NCBI GenBank assembly: GCA_001897155.1
Contig: MKSF01000003.1
Location: forward strand, 62,001-126,000
Reading direction: 5' to 3'
DNA length: 64,000 nucleotides
Source of the DNA: Bacteroidetes bacterium 47-18
GTDB lineage: Bacteria > Bacteroidota > Bacteroidia > Chitinophagales > Chitinophagaceae
Below the pieces are notes generated by a model, which saw only the letters and a list, made by a program, of their open reading frames with translations, searched no databases and was not told the DNA's origin. Each line of letters starts with the position of its first letter. Positions within the stretch are counted from its first letter, which is position 1. Both the position numbers and the translations under genes were made by a program. Shown here one piece after another: positions 43,782 through 53,552 of this stretch.

Positions 43782-45911
43782 ATGAGAAAGGATTTTTCCG
43801 ATATATCATTAGATTACCGGCTGCCGGTCGCCAAAGAGGCACAGCCTGCCTTTGTGACGGCAGAAGGTATCGATATCAAGCAGAACTTTGACCTTAACGA
43901 TATCCGCCACCAGGACCAGTTGGGATACGCGGCCGGTATAGCGCCTTTTTTAAGAGGACCTTATACCAGCATGTACGTACAGAAGCCCTGGACCATCCGG
44001 CAGTATGCCGGCTTTTCTACGGCAGAGGAAAGCAACGCCTTCTACAGGAGAAACCTGGCGGCAGGACAGAAAGGCCTGTCTGTAGCCTTTGACCTGGCTA
44101 CCCACCGGGGCTATGACTCCGACCACGAACGCGTGGTAGGCGATGTGGGAAAGGCAGGCGTAGCCATAGACTCTGTAGAGGACATGAAGATACTGTTCGA
44201 CCAGATACCGCTGGGAGAGATGAGCGTATCCATGACCATGAATGGCGCGGTGCTGCCTGTCATGGCCTTTTATATCGTGGCGGCGGAAGAGCAGGGCGTG
44301 GATATGTCGCTGCTGAGCGGCACCATACAGAATGATATCCTGAAAGAATTCATGGTGCGCAACACCTATATTTACCCGCCGGAAGCCTCTATGAAGATCA
44401 TTGCCGATATCTTCGAGTTCACTTCGCAAAAGATGCCCAGGTTCAACTCCATCTCTATCAGCGGCTATCACATGCAGGAAGCAGGCGCTACTGCCGATAT
44501 AGAGCTGGCATATACCCTGGCGGACGGGCTGGAATACATCAGGTCGGGCCTCAGGGCCGGGCTGAAGATAGATGATTTCGCGCCGCGGCTTTCCTTTTTC
44601 TGGGCTATCGGCATGAACCATTTTATAGAGATCGCCAAGATGCGCGCCGCGCGGATGCTGTGGGCAAAGCTGGTCAAGCAGTTCAACCCCCAGAAGGAAA
44701 AGAGCATGGCGCTGCGTACGCACTGCCAGACCTCGGGATGGAGCCTTACGGAACAGGATCCTTTCAACAATGTGGCACGTACGGCCATCGAGGCCCTGGC
44801 CGCAGCCATGGGACATACCCAGTCCCTGCACACCAATGCGCTGGATGAAGCTATAGCCCTGCCTACCGACTTCAGCGCGCGGATAGCACGCAATACACAG
44901 ATCATCCTGCAGGAAGAGACGGACATCTGCCGTACCGTAGATCCCTGGGGTGGCTCTTACTATGTTGAATACCTGACCGAGCAGATAGCCGACAGGGCCT
45001 GGACACTGATAGAGGAAGTGGAGCTGCTGGGCGGTATGGCCAAAGCCATAGAAACGGGTGTACCGAAGATGCGGATAGAGGAAGCCGCCGCTAAAAAGCA
45101 GGCCCGCATAGACGGAGGCAAGGATATCATAGTAGGCGTAAATAATTATACAACCGATGAAGCTTCCGATATCGAGATACTGGAAGTGGATAATACCAAA
45201 GTGCGGATACAGCAGATAGAAAGGCTGAACCGTATAAAGGCCACCAGGGATAACGCAGCGGTACAGCAGGGACTGGAAGCCCTCACAACGGCAGCCCGGT
45301 CCGGTAAGGGCAACCTGCTTGCGCTCAGCGTGGAAGCGGCCAGGCACCGCGCTACCCTGGGAGAGATATCCGATGCCCTGGAAAAAGTGTACGGGCGTTA
45401 CCAGGCCAAAATAAGAAGCATTGCAGGTGTCTATTCAAAAGAGATTGCTATGGATGATAATTTTAAGGAAGCGCGCCGCCTAGCGGACGCCTTTGCGGAA
45501 CTGGACGGACGCCGTCCCCGTATCATGATCGCCAAAATGGGCCAGGACGGGCACGACAGGGGCGCCAAAGTGATCGCCACCAGCTTTGCCGATGTAGGCT
45601 TTGATGTGGATATAGGACCGCTGTTCCAGACCCCTGCAGAAGCCGCGAAGCAGGCTGTAGAGAATGATGTGCACATACTGGGCGTATCCAGCCTTGCTGC
45701 CGGGCATAAAACGCTGGTGCCACAGGTCATTGAAGAATTAAAGAAGTACGGGAGGGAAGATATCATGGTCGTAGCCGGCGGTGTGATACCCCAGCAGGAT
45801 TATGATTTTCTTTACCAGTCGGGTGTGAGCTTTGTTTTTGGCCCCGGTACCATTATAGCCAAAAGCGCTATCGAGATCCTGAATAAGATGATCCGGGAGT
45901 ACGAGGAATAA
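43782..45911 (+). CDS. mutB: Methylmalonyl-CoA mutase large subunit
   Basis: 709 aa, adenosylcobalamin-dependent catalytic subunit. The N-terminal TIM barrel has [39 protein letters not shown] and [14 protein letters not shown]. The C-terminal B12-binding domain carries [10 protein letters not shown] with axial ligand His591, then [14 protein letters not shown] and [15 protein letters not shown]. It isomerises methylmalonyl-CoA to succinyl-CoA. Operon with mutA; no epimerase or MeaB chaperone gene is adjacent in this window. Confidence 0.96.
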   Translation: MRKDFSDISLDYRLPVAKEAQPAFVTAEGIDIKQNFDLNDIRHQDQLGYAAGIAPFLRGPYTSMYVQKPWTIRQYAGFSTAEESNAFYRRNLAAGQKGLSVAFDLATHRGYDSDHERVVGDVGKAGVAIDSVEDMKILFDQIPLGEMSVSMTMNGAVLPVMAFYIVAAEEQGVDMSLLSGTIQNDILKEFMVRNTYIYPPEASMKIIADIFEFTSQKMPRFNSISISGYHMQEAGATADIELAYTLADGLEYIRSGLRAGLKIDDFAPRLSFFWAIGMNHFIEIAKMRAARMLWAKLVKQFNPQKEKSMALRTHCQTSGWSLTEQDPFNNVARTAIEALAAAMGHTQSLHTNALDEAIALPTDFSARIARNTQIILQEETDICRTVDPWGGSYYVEYLTEQIADRAWTLIEEVELLGGMAKAIETGVPKMRIEEAAAKKQARIDGGKDIIVGVNNYTTDEASDIEILEVDNTKVRIQQIERLNRIKATRDNAAVQQGLEALTTAARSGKGNLLALSVEAARHRATLGEISDALEKVYGRYQAKIRSIAGVYSKEIAMDDNFKEARRLADAFAELDGRRPRIMIAKMGQDGHDRGAKVIATSFADVGFDVDIGPLFQTPAEAAKQAVENDVHILGVSSLAAGHKTLVPQVIEELKKYGREDIMVVAGGVIPQQDYDFLYQSGVSFVFGPGTIIAKSAIEILNKMIREYEE

Positions 45912-45940
45912 TATCACCGGCGCTGCTGCCTGGTAAAAGT

Positions 45941-45971
45941 AAAAAGTGTTGGGAATATCCCAACACTTTTT
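45941..45971. terminator. Bidirectional terminator after mutB
   Basis: A perfect 14-bp stem AAAAAGTGTTGGGA / TCCCAACACTTTTT with loop ATA. A-tract and T-tract ends serve both strands: mutB on the plus strand and the gene ending at 46109 on the minus strand. Confidence 0.92.
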
Positions 45972-46108
45972 AAATGCTTACAAATAAAACAATAGTGATC
46001 ATTCATTATAGGAAATTACCTCTTTATACAGGTACGCTTCACTGAAAAGTATGCTGCCTGTGGGGTCAGCGGACGCTTTTGACATACATATACTGTAGCG
46101 TGCCGATA

Positions 46109-46714
46109 TTACTGCTGCGCCTTCAGCTTTTCCAGCTCTCCTCTCAGCTTATTGACACCTTCATCCTGCTTCCTAAGGTCATTCTTAGCAGCTTCCAGGG
46201 CTTTCTCCGCTTTAGCCAGTCCCTTTTCCGCTTCCTTGATCTCCTGCTCTTTTGCAGCCATTAATTCCTGAATACTATATTTAACCAGGTCACTTTCCAG
46301 GGACGCCATAAAATTTTTGATATTCTGGATGCTGGAAGCATCATTCTGTGCCGTTATAAAGTTATCATATCCTTTGGATGCCATTATCTCCAGGGTAGCC
46401 TTGCCTTTCTTACCGGATAACCTGTAGTAGTAATCCATCTTATCATTGGAAATTTCGGTCCAGGTAGCGCCTTCCATCTTTTTGAATTTGCCGGCAGCAG
46501 TTTTTGCTTTAGGCAGCTTTGCATCTGCAAATCTCTTTTTCAATACGGCGTCCAAAGCATCAGTAGAATAGTTAAAGTCCGCCACAACAGCGCTCTGGCT
46601 TACCTTGCCAAAAGAAACGGACGCTTCCCTTGCCTGTACCTGCGCGGTGACTGCTGTAGTCATTGCTGCTAAAGAACCGAATACTATTCCAGCTACTATC
46701 AATACTTTTTTCAT
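46109..46714 (-). CDS. Secreted protein with C-terminal coiled coil
   Basis: 201 aa with signal peptide (LIVAGIVFGSLAAMTTAVTAQ). A small globular part (YSTDALDAVLKKRFADAK, TWTEISNDKMDYYYRLSG) is followed by a long highly charged coiled coil from about residue 140 to the end (EQEIKEAEKGLAKAEKALEA, KLRGELEKLKAQQ). Periplasmic or surface, function unknown; the family is recurrent in Bacteroidota in my recollection but not named with confidence. Confidence 0.72.
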   Translation of the reverse strand: MKKVLIVAGIVFGSLAAMTTAVTAQVQAREASVSFGKVSQSAVVADFNYSTDALDAVLKKRFADAKLPKAKTAAGKFKKMEGATWTEISNDKMDYYYRLSGKKGKATLEIMASKGYDNFITAQNDASSIQNIKNFMASLESDLVKYSIQELMAAKEQEIKEAEKGLAKAEKALEAAKNDLRKQDEGVNKLRGELEKLKAQQ

Positions 46715-46777
46715 AACTCAATATTTATATTTCCTATGTAGAATCAAATAATGTGCCAAAAAAGTAATTCAGCTATA

Positions 46778-47941
46778 TTACAGCAATCTTACCACCTGAT
46801 TATCAGGAGTAATGAGGTTCAGTCCCGGACGCTTCCCGGGTTCCAGGCTACCGATGATATCATCCATCTGCAGGGCCTTTGCACCGTTAAGCGTAGCCCA
46901 TCGCAACACTGTTTCCATCGGGATGGAAGGGAAATGCTCCAGGATCACCAGTACCTCCGCATAAATATCCAGGCCGTAATTGCTGGCCAGGCTGTCCGTA
47001 CCCAGGCAGATACGGAACCCGCTGCGTTCCAGCATCGGTATATCAGGCAGCCGTCTTTCTATATACCAGTTGGCATTCGGGCACAGGCAGAGGCTGATAT
47101 TATCGCGGCGGTACTGCAGGTATGCTATATCCTTTTCTGAAGTAAAGGTATTATGGACCAGTATAAGCGGGGTCTTTTCCGGGAGACCGGAGACGATATA
47201 CTCCAGCGAAGAAGTGCCTGTAATATCCAGACGGGAGGTATCTATCTGCAAAGCGTTGTAAAGCTGTAGCAGGTCACCCGATCTGTCGGCAAAAAAGCGG
47301 ATCTCCGCTTCGCTTTCCTGGTTATGAACACTCACGACACCGGTGCCGGCAACCGCTGCTATCCTTTCCAGCAGGGGACGGCTGACAGAGTAGGGCGCAT
47401 GCGGCACTATCGTGGCCCGCCTCAGGTAAGGCCCTCCTGCTACTTTATAGGCTTCATAAACAGCCTGTGAAGCTTCAAATCTTTTACCGGCCAGGTCAGG
47501 GATGATCCCCATACATTCAATAAATGTATGCATATGCAAAGGTATCCGGTCCCTTACCCCGAGTGTATCTGTCGTATTGGAAATATCGCCCACCGCTATA
47601 ATACCCTTATCATGCATCTGCCGGGCAGCTTCCAGGACCGCTTCCCTGATCAGTACCGAATTGTCCTCTTTTCTTACCTCCGGGATTCGGGATACGAATT
47701 CCACCAGGCCGGTATGCTCCGGGATACGCCGGTAGAGATGCGAAAGCTCCAGGTGGCAGTGCGCGTTCACAAACGAAGGACACAGCATGCCTTCATGCTG
47801 CTCTATGCGGGAAGCATCTCCCGGCACTTCGCTGAGCGGGATCACATCTGCTATACTGCCATCCTCATGGACAGCTATTACAGTGGGGGAAGGCAGGAAT
47901 CCATAACCGTTATGTACCTGCGGGGCGGTAATATATCTCAT
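46778..47941 (-). CDS. Amidohydrolase-superfamily metal-dependent hydrolase
   Basis: 387 aa, cytoplasmic. Metal motif FVNAHCHLELSH near residue 60, further His in VPHAPYSVS and VSVHNQESEAE, conserved Asp in CLGTDSLASNYGLDI, and the ending WATLNGAKALQMDDIIGSLEPGK. This is the TRZ/ATZ-type deaminase layout (cytosine, guanine, S-adenosylhomocysteine or aminofutalosine deaminases); the substrate cannot be decided, though aminofutalosine deamination in menaquinone synthesis is a possibility for this phylum. Its start overlaps lutB's stop by 4 bp. Confidence 0.85.
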   Translation of the reverse strand: MRYITAPQVHNGYGFLPSPTVIAVHEDGSIADVIPLSEVPGDASRIEQHEGMLCPSFVNAHCHLELSHLYRRIPEHTGLVEFVSRIPEVRKEDNSVLIREAVLEAARQMHDKGIIAVGDISNTTDTLGVRDRIPLHMHTFIECMGIIPDLAGKRFEASQAVYEAYKVAGGPYLRRATIVPHAPYSVSRPLLERIAAVAGTGVVSVHNQESEAEIRFFADRSGDLLQLYNALQIDTSRLDITGTSSLEYIVSGLPEKTPLILVHNTFTSEKDIAYLQYRRDNISLCLCPNANWYIERRLPDIPMLERSGFRICLGTDSLASNYGLDIYAEVLVILEHFPSIPMETVLRWATLNGAKALQMDDIIGSLEPGKRPGLNLITPDNQVVRLL

Positions 47942-49326
47942 TTATTCTTCTGTTCATTTTTCCATAGCTGCCGGAAGCTCTGTTTAGGAAAGGTGATCCC
48001 TTCCCTCCTGTCGCCCCAGAGCGGTGAAAAGAATTTTTTGAACGCATAGTTCTTCATCATGGGGGTAGCCATACTAAAGGAAAAGCGGTGTTTCATAGCC
48101 GACCTGAAGATCTTCCAGGCAAAACGCTCCCTGAGCAGCCCGTTACCCTGCTCATTGTATAGTTCCCTGTTCTTCAGCAGCAGCTCATGGAGCTGTATGT
48201 TGACAGGGCATACTTCCGTACAGTTGCCGCACAAGCTGGAGGCAAAGCTGAGATGACCGTATTCCTGCATGCTTTTCAGGTGTGGCGTTATCACAGATCC
48301 TATCGGACCGCTGTAAGTGGTATCGTAAGTATGACCGCCTATATTCTTATATACGGGACAGGCATTGAGGCAGGAGCCGCAGCGGATGCAGTACATACTC
48401 TGTCTTACTTCCTTCTTCAGCAGGTTGGTACGGCCGTTATCCAGCAGTATCACATACATCTCTTCGGGGCCGTCGTTCTCCCCGCGTTGCTTGGGACCGG
48501 AGAGTATGGTATTATATACCGTCACCTGCTGCCCCGTGCCAAAAGTAGCCAGGAGCGGCCAGTATAGCGCCAGGTCGTCCATGCTCGGGATGACCTTTTC
48601 TATCCCGACAATGGCAATATGGGTCTTGGGTAAGGTGGTGGTAAGCCGCCCGTTCCCTTCGTTCTCCGTGATACATATACCACCGATATCGGCTACGAGG
48701 AAGTTAGCGCCTGTAATGCCTATCTCCGCCTCGCTGTATTTTTTACGGAGCTTCTCCCTCGCTATCAGGGTGAGCTCGGAAGGCGACAGGCCGGGCACCG
48801 TACCCAGCTTCCGGTGAAACAGGTCTGCAATATCTTCCTTGCTCTTATGCATGGCCGGCGTTACTATATGATAGGGCGGTTCCTCATCCAGCTGCTGTAT
48901 ATACTCTCCCAGGTCCGTTTCTATGGAAGCGATCTTATGCTTCTGAAGAAAGTCGTTCAGGTGCAGCTCTTCAGTCACCATGGATTTTGACTTTACCACA
49001 GTGGCAGCCTTTTTCGATTCGCAGATATCCAGGATATGCTCCAGGGCCTCCCGGGTGTTCTGCGCCCACAGCACCTTACCGCCGCGAAGCGTAAAGTTCT
49101 TCTCGAACGCGTTAAGGTTCTTTTCCAGGTTCTCTATGGCGTTCCACTTGATATTCTTGGCATACTTGCGGGCCGACTCCAGGTCCCGGTACTGGTGCTT
49201 GCCATTCCTGACAGCGGCGTTATACTTATCAATATTGAAATTAATGACCTGCTTATGCTTCAGGTCATGCGCCTTCTTATCCGATTTATCCAGGAACGTC
49301 CGTTTCTTTTTATCCGTATCTATCAT
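47938..49326 (-). CDS. lutB: LutB-like iron-sulfur LUD-domain protein
   Basis: 462 aa. N-terminal LUD domain (VVKSKSMVTEELHLND, ITGANFLVADIGGICITENE, THIAIVGIEKVIPSMDDLALY) followed by two 4Fe-4S binding motifs, CIRCGSCLNACPVYK and CGNCTEVCPVNI, and a C-terminal tail rich in basic and aromatic residues. LutB is the central subunit of the LutABC L-lactate oxidation complex. LutA and LutC are not adjacent; a CCG-type Fe-S protein that could be the LutA partner is encoded 13 kb away at 62518. Middle gene of a leftward operon ispE-lutB-amidohydrolase. Confidence 0.92.
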   Translation of the reverse strand: MIDTDKKKRTFLDKSDKKAHDLKHKQVINFNIDKYNAAVRNGKHQYRDLESARKYAKNIKWNAIENLEKNLNAFEKNFTLRGGKVLWAQNTREALEHILDICESKKAATVVKSKSMVTEELHLNDFLQKHKIASIETDLGEYIQQLDEEPPYHIVTPAMHKSKEDIADLFHRKLGTVPGLSPSELTLIAREKLRKKYSEAEIGITGANFLVADIGGICITENEGNGRLTTTLPKTHIAIVGIEKVIPSMDDLALYWPLLATFGTGQQVTVYNTILSGPKQRGENDGPEEMYVILLDNGRTNLLKKEVRQSMYCIRCGSCLNACPVYKNIGGHTYDTTYSGPIGSVITPHLKSMQEYGHLSFASSLCGNCTEVCPVNIQLHELLLKNRELYNEQGNGLLRERFAWKIFRSAMKHRFSFSMATPMMKNYAFKKFFSPLWGDRREGITFPKQSFRQLWKNEQKNK

Positions 49327-49332
49327 CCGCTG

Positions 49333-50178
49333 CTAATTTTTTATAGTGAGATCATCATACCATTGTACAGGATATTGCCAGGACTCCATAGCGGCATCCG
49401 GGCGACAGGTACGCGGGAAGATGCCGTAAAAGGCCGATCCGGTGCCTGTCATGGATACATATAAGGCTCCCTGATTGTAAAGATAGGTTTTTATGGCGGC
49501 AAGTTCCGGGTAATGGAGGAATATGCTCTCTTCAAAGTCATTGCTGATACGGTCTTTCCATGAGGCAAGCGGTAAGGTCCCTATATTCCGGAGATCAAAT
49601 GCCGGCTGCCGCGGTGTAATGCCTGCAAAGGCCCTGGCAGTGCTGATATGTACGCCCGGACAGACCAGGCAGAGACGGTAATCGCTCCAGTCCACACCCA
49701 GCGCTATATCCTCCAGCAGCTCGCCCCGGCCTGAGGCCAGCTGCGGCCTGTTGTATACAAAGAAAGGGCAGTCGCTGCCCAGCTCCAAAGCCAGGGCCGC
49801 CAATCTTTCTTCGGACAGTCCCAGATCAAAATACCGGTTGAGCAGCAGCAGCATGAAAGTGCCGTCGGCCGAACCGCCGCCCATACCTGCGCCCATCGGG
49901 ATGGCTTTGCCCAGGTAAATATGCACCTGGGACACGTCGTCCGGGAACTGCCGGGCTATCATTTCCCAGGCTTTCCATACAAGGTTGCCGGTCACATCAC
50001 CTGTGATCTCCAGGCCGGACAGGAATATGGAGGTACGGCCATCCGGGGCGGGCACTATCTCCAGCGCATCGTACACGGGAACGGGGAAAAAAACGGTCTC
50101 AAGATCATGATAGCCGTCTGCCCGCTTTTCCGTAACGTACAGCCCGATATTGATCTTGGCATTGGGGAAACAAACCAT
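49333..50178 (-). CDS. ispE: 4-(cytidine 5'-diphospho)-2-C-methyl-D-erythritol kinase
   Basis: 281 aa from the ATG at 50178 (an in-frame TTG lies 11 codons upstream). GHMP kinase: substrate motif FPNAKINIGLYV with Lys8, ATP-binding glycine loop IPMGAGMGGGSAD, then LGSDCPFFV and MTGTGSAFYGIF near the end. Phosphorylates CDP-ME in the MEP pathway to isoprenoids. First gene of the operon; 6 bp separate it from lutB. Confidence 0.95.
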   Translation of the reverse strand: MVCFPNAKINIGLYVTEKRADGYHDLETVFFPVPVYDALEIVPAPDGRTSIFLSGLEITGDVTGNLVWKAWEMIARQFPDDVSQVHIYLGKAIPMGAGMGGGSADGTFMLLLLNRYFDLGLSEERLAALALELGSDCPFFVYNRPQLASGRGELLEDIALGVDWSDYRLCLVCPGVHISTARAFAGITPRQPAFDLRNIGTLPLASWKDRISNDFEESIFLHYPELAAIKTYLYNQGALYVSMTGTGSAFYGIFPRTCRPDAAMESWQYPVQWYDDLTIKN

Positions 50179-50230
50179 AACAGCAATTGAATGACCTTCA
50201 AAGTTAAACAAATACGCCCTGACAAAAAAA

Positions 50231-50263
50231 GAGCCGTAACCCGCTTTTCCCGGATTACGGCTC
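50231..50263 (-). terminator. Terminator of the TPR membrane gene
   Basis: GAGCCGTAA pairs with TTACGGCTC (inner CCG/CGG also pairs). On the minus strand it is followed by seven T. It separates the TPR gene from ispE, 21 bp after the stop at 50284. Confidence 0.88.
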
Positions 50264-50283
50264 CATACCCCTGTCCTGATCCC

Positions 50284-50937
50284 TTAACCGGGTATGCGGG
50301 CTATGTATTTTTTCATTTCGGCTATCTGATCTATGATCTGCGCGTTCTTGGGCTTGGCGGCCTGCGCCTTGGAAAAGAACATCTTACTGCCACGGAAGTC
50401 TCTCCGCTGCATAGAGATAGAACATAATTGCAGGTAAGCGGTCGCGATGCTGTCCCCGTCCGGCAATCCTATGCTCACCGCTTTCTTCAGGTGCTCATAG
50501 GCTTCTTTGGTATTGCCTTTACGGTGCGCTATGGTACCCAGCTGCAGGTAAGCCGTTCCCTGGTAGTCCTTATCGGCCACACCGGACGCCAGGCTTTTCT
50601 TCAGCTCCGCTTCCGCCCCGTCCAGGTCATCGCTCATCGTAGAGAAATTAGCCTTCAGCATATAATAAGCCGAACGGATCGGCTTCAGCAGCAGGTTAGG
50701 GAATTTCACCATATCTATCAGCTCCTTGGCACCATCCACATCCCCGGACTCCACATAACGCTGCAAAAGCGTAACAGGCCCGATAAGGAAGTGCGCCACA
50801 ATGGTCAGCACGCCGACCAGGATGGGCAGCCAGCCGATCCACCATGTATTTTCAATACCTACGTATATACCCAGCGCAATAAGTACAAGTCCTATCCATA
50901 GTCTGTTTTTTACTAAAAATTTTCTGAATGCAAACAT
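50284..50937 (-). CDS. TPR-containing membrane protein
   Basis: 217 aa. Two N-terminal helices (LWIGLVLIALGIYVGI, WIGWLPILVGVLTIVAHFLI) anchor a cytoplasmic TPR-like domain (LDGAEAELKKSLASGV, DYQGTAYLQLGTIAHRKG, NTKEAYEHLKKAVSIGL, YLQLCSISMQRRDFRGS). Presumably a protein-interaction scaffold; function unknown. A TAATTTTG element lies 32-39 bp upstream of the start. Divergent from adk. Confidence 0.8.
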   Translation of the reverse strand: MFAFRKFLVKNRLWIGLVLIALGIYVGIENTWWIGWLPILVGVLTIVAHFLIGPVTLLQRYVESGDVDGAKELIDMVKFPNLLLKPIRSAYYMLKANFSTMSDDLDGAEAELKKSLASGVADKDYQGTAYLQLGTIAHRKGNTKEAYEHLKKAVSIGLPDGDSIATAYLQLCSISMQRRDFRGSKMFFSKAQAAKPKNAQIIDQIAEMKKYIARIPG

Positions 50938-51124
50938 CTTTTTTGTTTATTTAGTCTTTAATGAGTGGCAAAATTACTAAAAAAGCATATAAGAAATGAT
51001 TTGCAGGGCAAAAGCCTGAGGTGGTATGGGAGATGCCGCTGCCCTGGCCTGTACAGATGCGACACAAATAAAATAATTAATATATAATTAATTTCGGCCA
51101 ATTATAAATCCTGTTTTTTTTTCT

Positions 51125-51132
51125 TACCTTTG
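51125..51132 (+). promoter_or_regulatory. -7 element of adk
   Basis: TACCTTTG, exact TAnnTTTG, 26 bp before the adk ATG. No TTG at 17-23 bp upstream. Confidence 0.4.
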
Positions 51133-51158
51133 AACGCGCAAGTCAAAAAATAATATTT

Positions 51159-51728
51159 ATGCTTAACATTATTCTATTTGGACCTCCAGGAAGTGGAAAG
51201 GGAACCCAGTCTGCCAACATCATTGAGAAATACGGGTTGAAACATTTATCTACCGGTGATCTCCTGAGAGAAGAGATCAGTAACGAGACCGCTTTAGGAC
51301 TGGATGCCAAAAGATATATGGACAACGGGCAACTGGTTCCGGATGCTGTAGTGATCGGCATGATCGACAGCAAGCTGCAGCAGCACCCCGATGCGAAAGG
51401 CTTCATATTTGACGGGTTCCCCCGTACTACGGAACAGGCGGTGGCGCTGGATGAGCTGCTGCAGGGCAAAGGTTCCCGGATTGCCGCGCTGATCTCGCTG
51501 GAAGTACCGGAGGAGGAGCTAAAGAGAAGATTGCTGGACCGCGGACAGGTATCCGGCCGTTCTGATGATAACGAAGAAGTGATCAATAAAAGGATCATAG
51601 AATATAAAAACAAGACCGCAGCGGTAGCGGATTATTACGCAGCCAAAGGCGTGCACCATCCCCTGAAAGGCAACGGCAGCATCTCGGAGACCTTCCAGCT
51701 GATAGGCAATGTAATGGACGCGCTTTAG
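51159..51728 (+). CDS. adk: Adenylate kinase
   Basis: 189 aa, cytoplasmic; ATP + AMP to 2 ADP. P-loop GPPGSGKGTQ at 8-17, AMP-binding STGDLLREEI, FDGFPRTTEQA, short LID with DRGQVSGRSDDNEE. Length matches the short-LID form without zinc cysteines. Single gene, 103 bp before comM. Confidence 0.97.
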   Translation: MLNIILFGPPGSGKGTQSANIIEKYGLKHLSTGDLLREEISNETALGLDAKRYMDNGQLVPDAVVIGMIDSKLQQHPDAKGFIFDGFPRTTEQAVALDELLQGKGSRIAALISLEVPEEELKRRLLDRGQVSGRSDDNEEVINKRIIEYKNKTAAVADYYAAKGVHHPLKGNGSISETFQLIGNVMDAL

Positions 51729-51831
51729 GACATCTTCCCTTCATAAAAAGCTGATCTATCCCGGGTATATACGCCTGGGATATTTTTTCGGAAAAAACAC
51801 CTAAATTTAGATTCACCAAAACCCTGCACGT

Positions 51832-53370
51832 ATGTTGGTAAAACTTTTCGGAAGTGCGGTACACGGAGTAGATGCCATTACCATCACCATAGAAGCAGAT
51901 GTCACTCCCGGCCTGGGATTTATCATCGTGGGCCTGCCGGATAATGCAGTAAAGGAAAGTATCGAAAGGGTGCTCACTGCCATGAAGAACAACGGCTATG
52001 AACGCCCGCGCACCAAAGTGGTGATCAATATGGCACCGGCTGACCTGAAAAAAGCGGGCTCTGCCTATGACCTTACCATCTTTACCGCCATTTTAGGGGC
52101 CACCGGCCAGATAGACAGCAAGAGATTTGAAGAATTCATCATTATGGGTGAATTATCACTGGACGGCTCGCTGAAACCGGTGAAAGGCGTACTGCCCATG
52201 GCGATACAGGCCAGAAAGGAACAATTCAGCGGAATGATACTGCCGGCGCAGAATGCCCGGGAAGCCGCCCTGGTCAGCAATATAGAGGTGTATGGCGTCA
52301 GCCATATCAGGGAGGTCATAGACATCCTTTCCGGCAACAGCACGCTCCAACCCGTAAAGGTAGATACCAGGGAAGAGTTTTTTAACGCCCAGTCACATTA
52401 CGATATTGATTTTTCGGATGTAAAGGGCCAGGAAAACATCAAGCGTTCCCTGGAGATCGCAGCAGCAGGCGGGCATAATGCTATCCTGATAGGGCCTCCC
52501 GGTGCAGGCAAAACGATGCTGGCCAAAAGGATACCCACCATACTGCCGCCGCTGACGCTGCATGAAGCCCTTGAAACGACCAAGATACATTCCGTTGCCG
52601 GCAAGCTGCCGGAACACGCCTCCCTGATAGCGCAGCGGCCTTTCCGGAGCCCGCACCATACGGTGTCTGATGTGGCGCTGGTAGGCGGCGGAGGTTATCC
52701 CCAGCCGGGAGAGATCTCGCTCGCTCATAACGGGGTGCTGTTCCTGGACGAGCTGCCGGAATTCAAAAGGACCGTGCTGGAAGTGATGCGGCAGCCTATG
52801 GAAGAGCGGCGGGTCAGCATTTCCAGGGCTAAAATGTCTATAGACTTCCCGGCCAGCTTTATGCTGATCGCTTCTATGAATCCCTGTCCCTGCGGATTTT
52901 ACAACCATCCCGCCAGGGAGTGCACATGCAGCACACCCGTCATACAACGCTACCTCAACAAGGTGTCAGGTCCCCTGCTGGACCGGATAGATCTCCACGT
53001 GGAAGTCACGCCCGTCAACTATGACGAGCTGTCAGCCTCCAGGTCTTCCGACAGCAGCGCCGTCATACGCGAACGCGTGATCCGCGCCAGGCAGATACAG
53101 ACAGAACGCTTCAGGGACCATCCGGGTATATATGCCAACGCTATGATGACACCGCCCCTGATCACTGCCCATTGTGAGCTGGACCATTTAAGCAGCAACC
53201 TGCTGAAGCGGGCGATGGAGCGCCTGAACCTTTCCGCCAGGGCCTATGACCGGATACTGAAGGTAGCCCGTACCATAGCGGACCTGGATGCCAGAGGCCG
53301 CATTAACCATGAGCATATAGCGGAGGCCATCCAGTACAGGAGCCTTGACAGGGAAAACTGGGCAGGCTGA
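51832..53370 (+). CDS. comM: YifB/ComM-family Mg-chelatase-like AAA ATPase
   Basis: 512 aa. N-terminal Lon-like domain (LGFIIVGLPDNAVKESIERV, INMAPADLKKAGSAYDL), then AAA+ core with Walker A IGPPGAGKTML at about 220-230, Walker B LFLDELPEF, and a C-rich segment NPCPCGFYNHPARECTC. Family members are hexameric helicases that aid branch migration during transformation and recombination. Confidence 0.94.
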   Translation: MLVKLFGSAVHGVDAITITIEADVTPGLGFIIVGLPDNAVKESIERVLTAMKNNGYERPRTKVVINMAPADLKKAGSAYDLTIFTAILGATGQIDSKRFEEFIIMGELSLDGSLKPVKGVLPMAIQARKEQFSGMILPAQNAREAALVSNIEVYGVSHIREVIDILSGNSTLQPVKVDTREEFFNAQSHYDIDFSDVKGQENIKRSLEIAAAGGHNAILIGPPGAGKTMLAKRIPTILPPLTLHEALETTKIHSVAGKLPEHASLIAQRPFRSPHHTVSDVALVGGGGYPQPGEISLAHNGVLFLDELPEFKRTVLEVMRQPMEERRVSISRAKMSIDFPASFMLIASMNPCPCGFYNHPARECTCSTPVIQRYLNKVSGPLLDRIDLHVEVTPVNYDELSASRSSDSSAVIRERVIRARQIQTERFRDHPGIYANAMMTPPLITAHCELDHLSSNLLKRAMERLNLSARAYDRILKVARTIADLDARGRINHEHIAEAIQYRSLDRENWAG

Positions 53371-53509
53371 CAGCCCCGGCATAATCATTAATTTTGGAAC
53401 GAAACTACCGTATGACCTGCGGTAGTATGATAACCGGCATCGTCACTGCTGATAAATTTTACCAATAGCCTTATCACAAACCGTTAGCATCAGAATAAAT
53501 GTGATGTTG

Positions 53510-53517
53510 TACCTTTG
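53510..53517 (+). promoter_or_regulatory. -7 element of mnmA
   Basis: TACCTTTG, exact TAnnTTTG, 35 bp before the ATG. The -33 region is not convincing. Confidence 0.4.
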
Positions 53518-53552
53518 CAGTTTGTACACATTCTAATTAACCAACAAATATT

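Noticed and set aside
43950-45347. 465-codon leftward open frame inside mutB
   Set aside because: Mirror of the GC-rich coding pattern of mutB, whose identity is certain.
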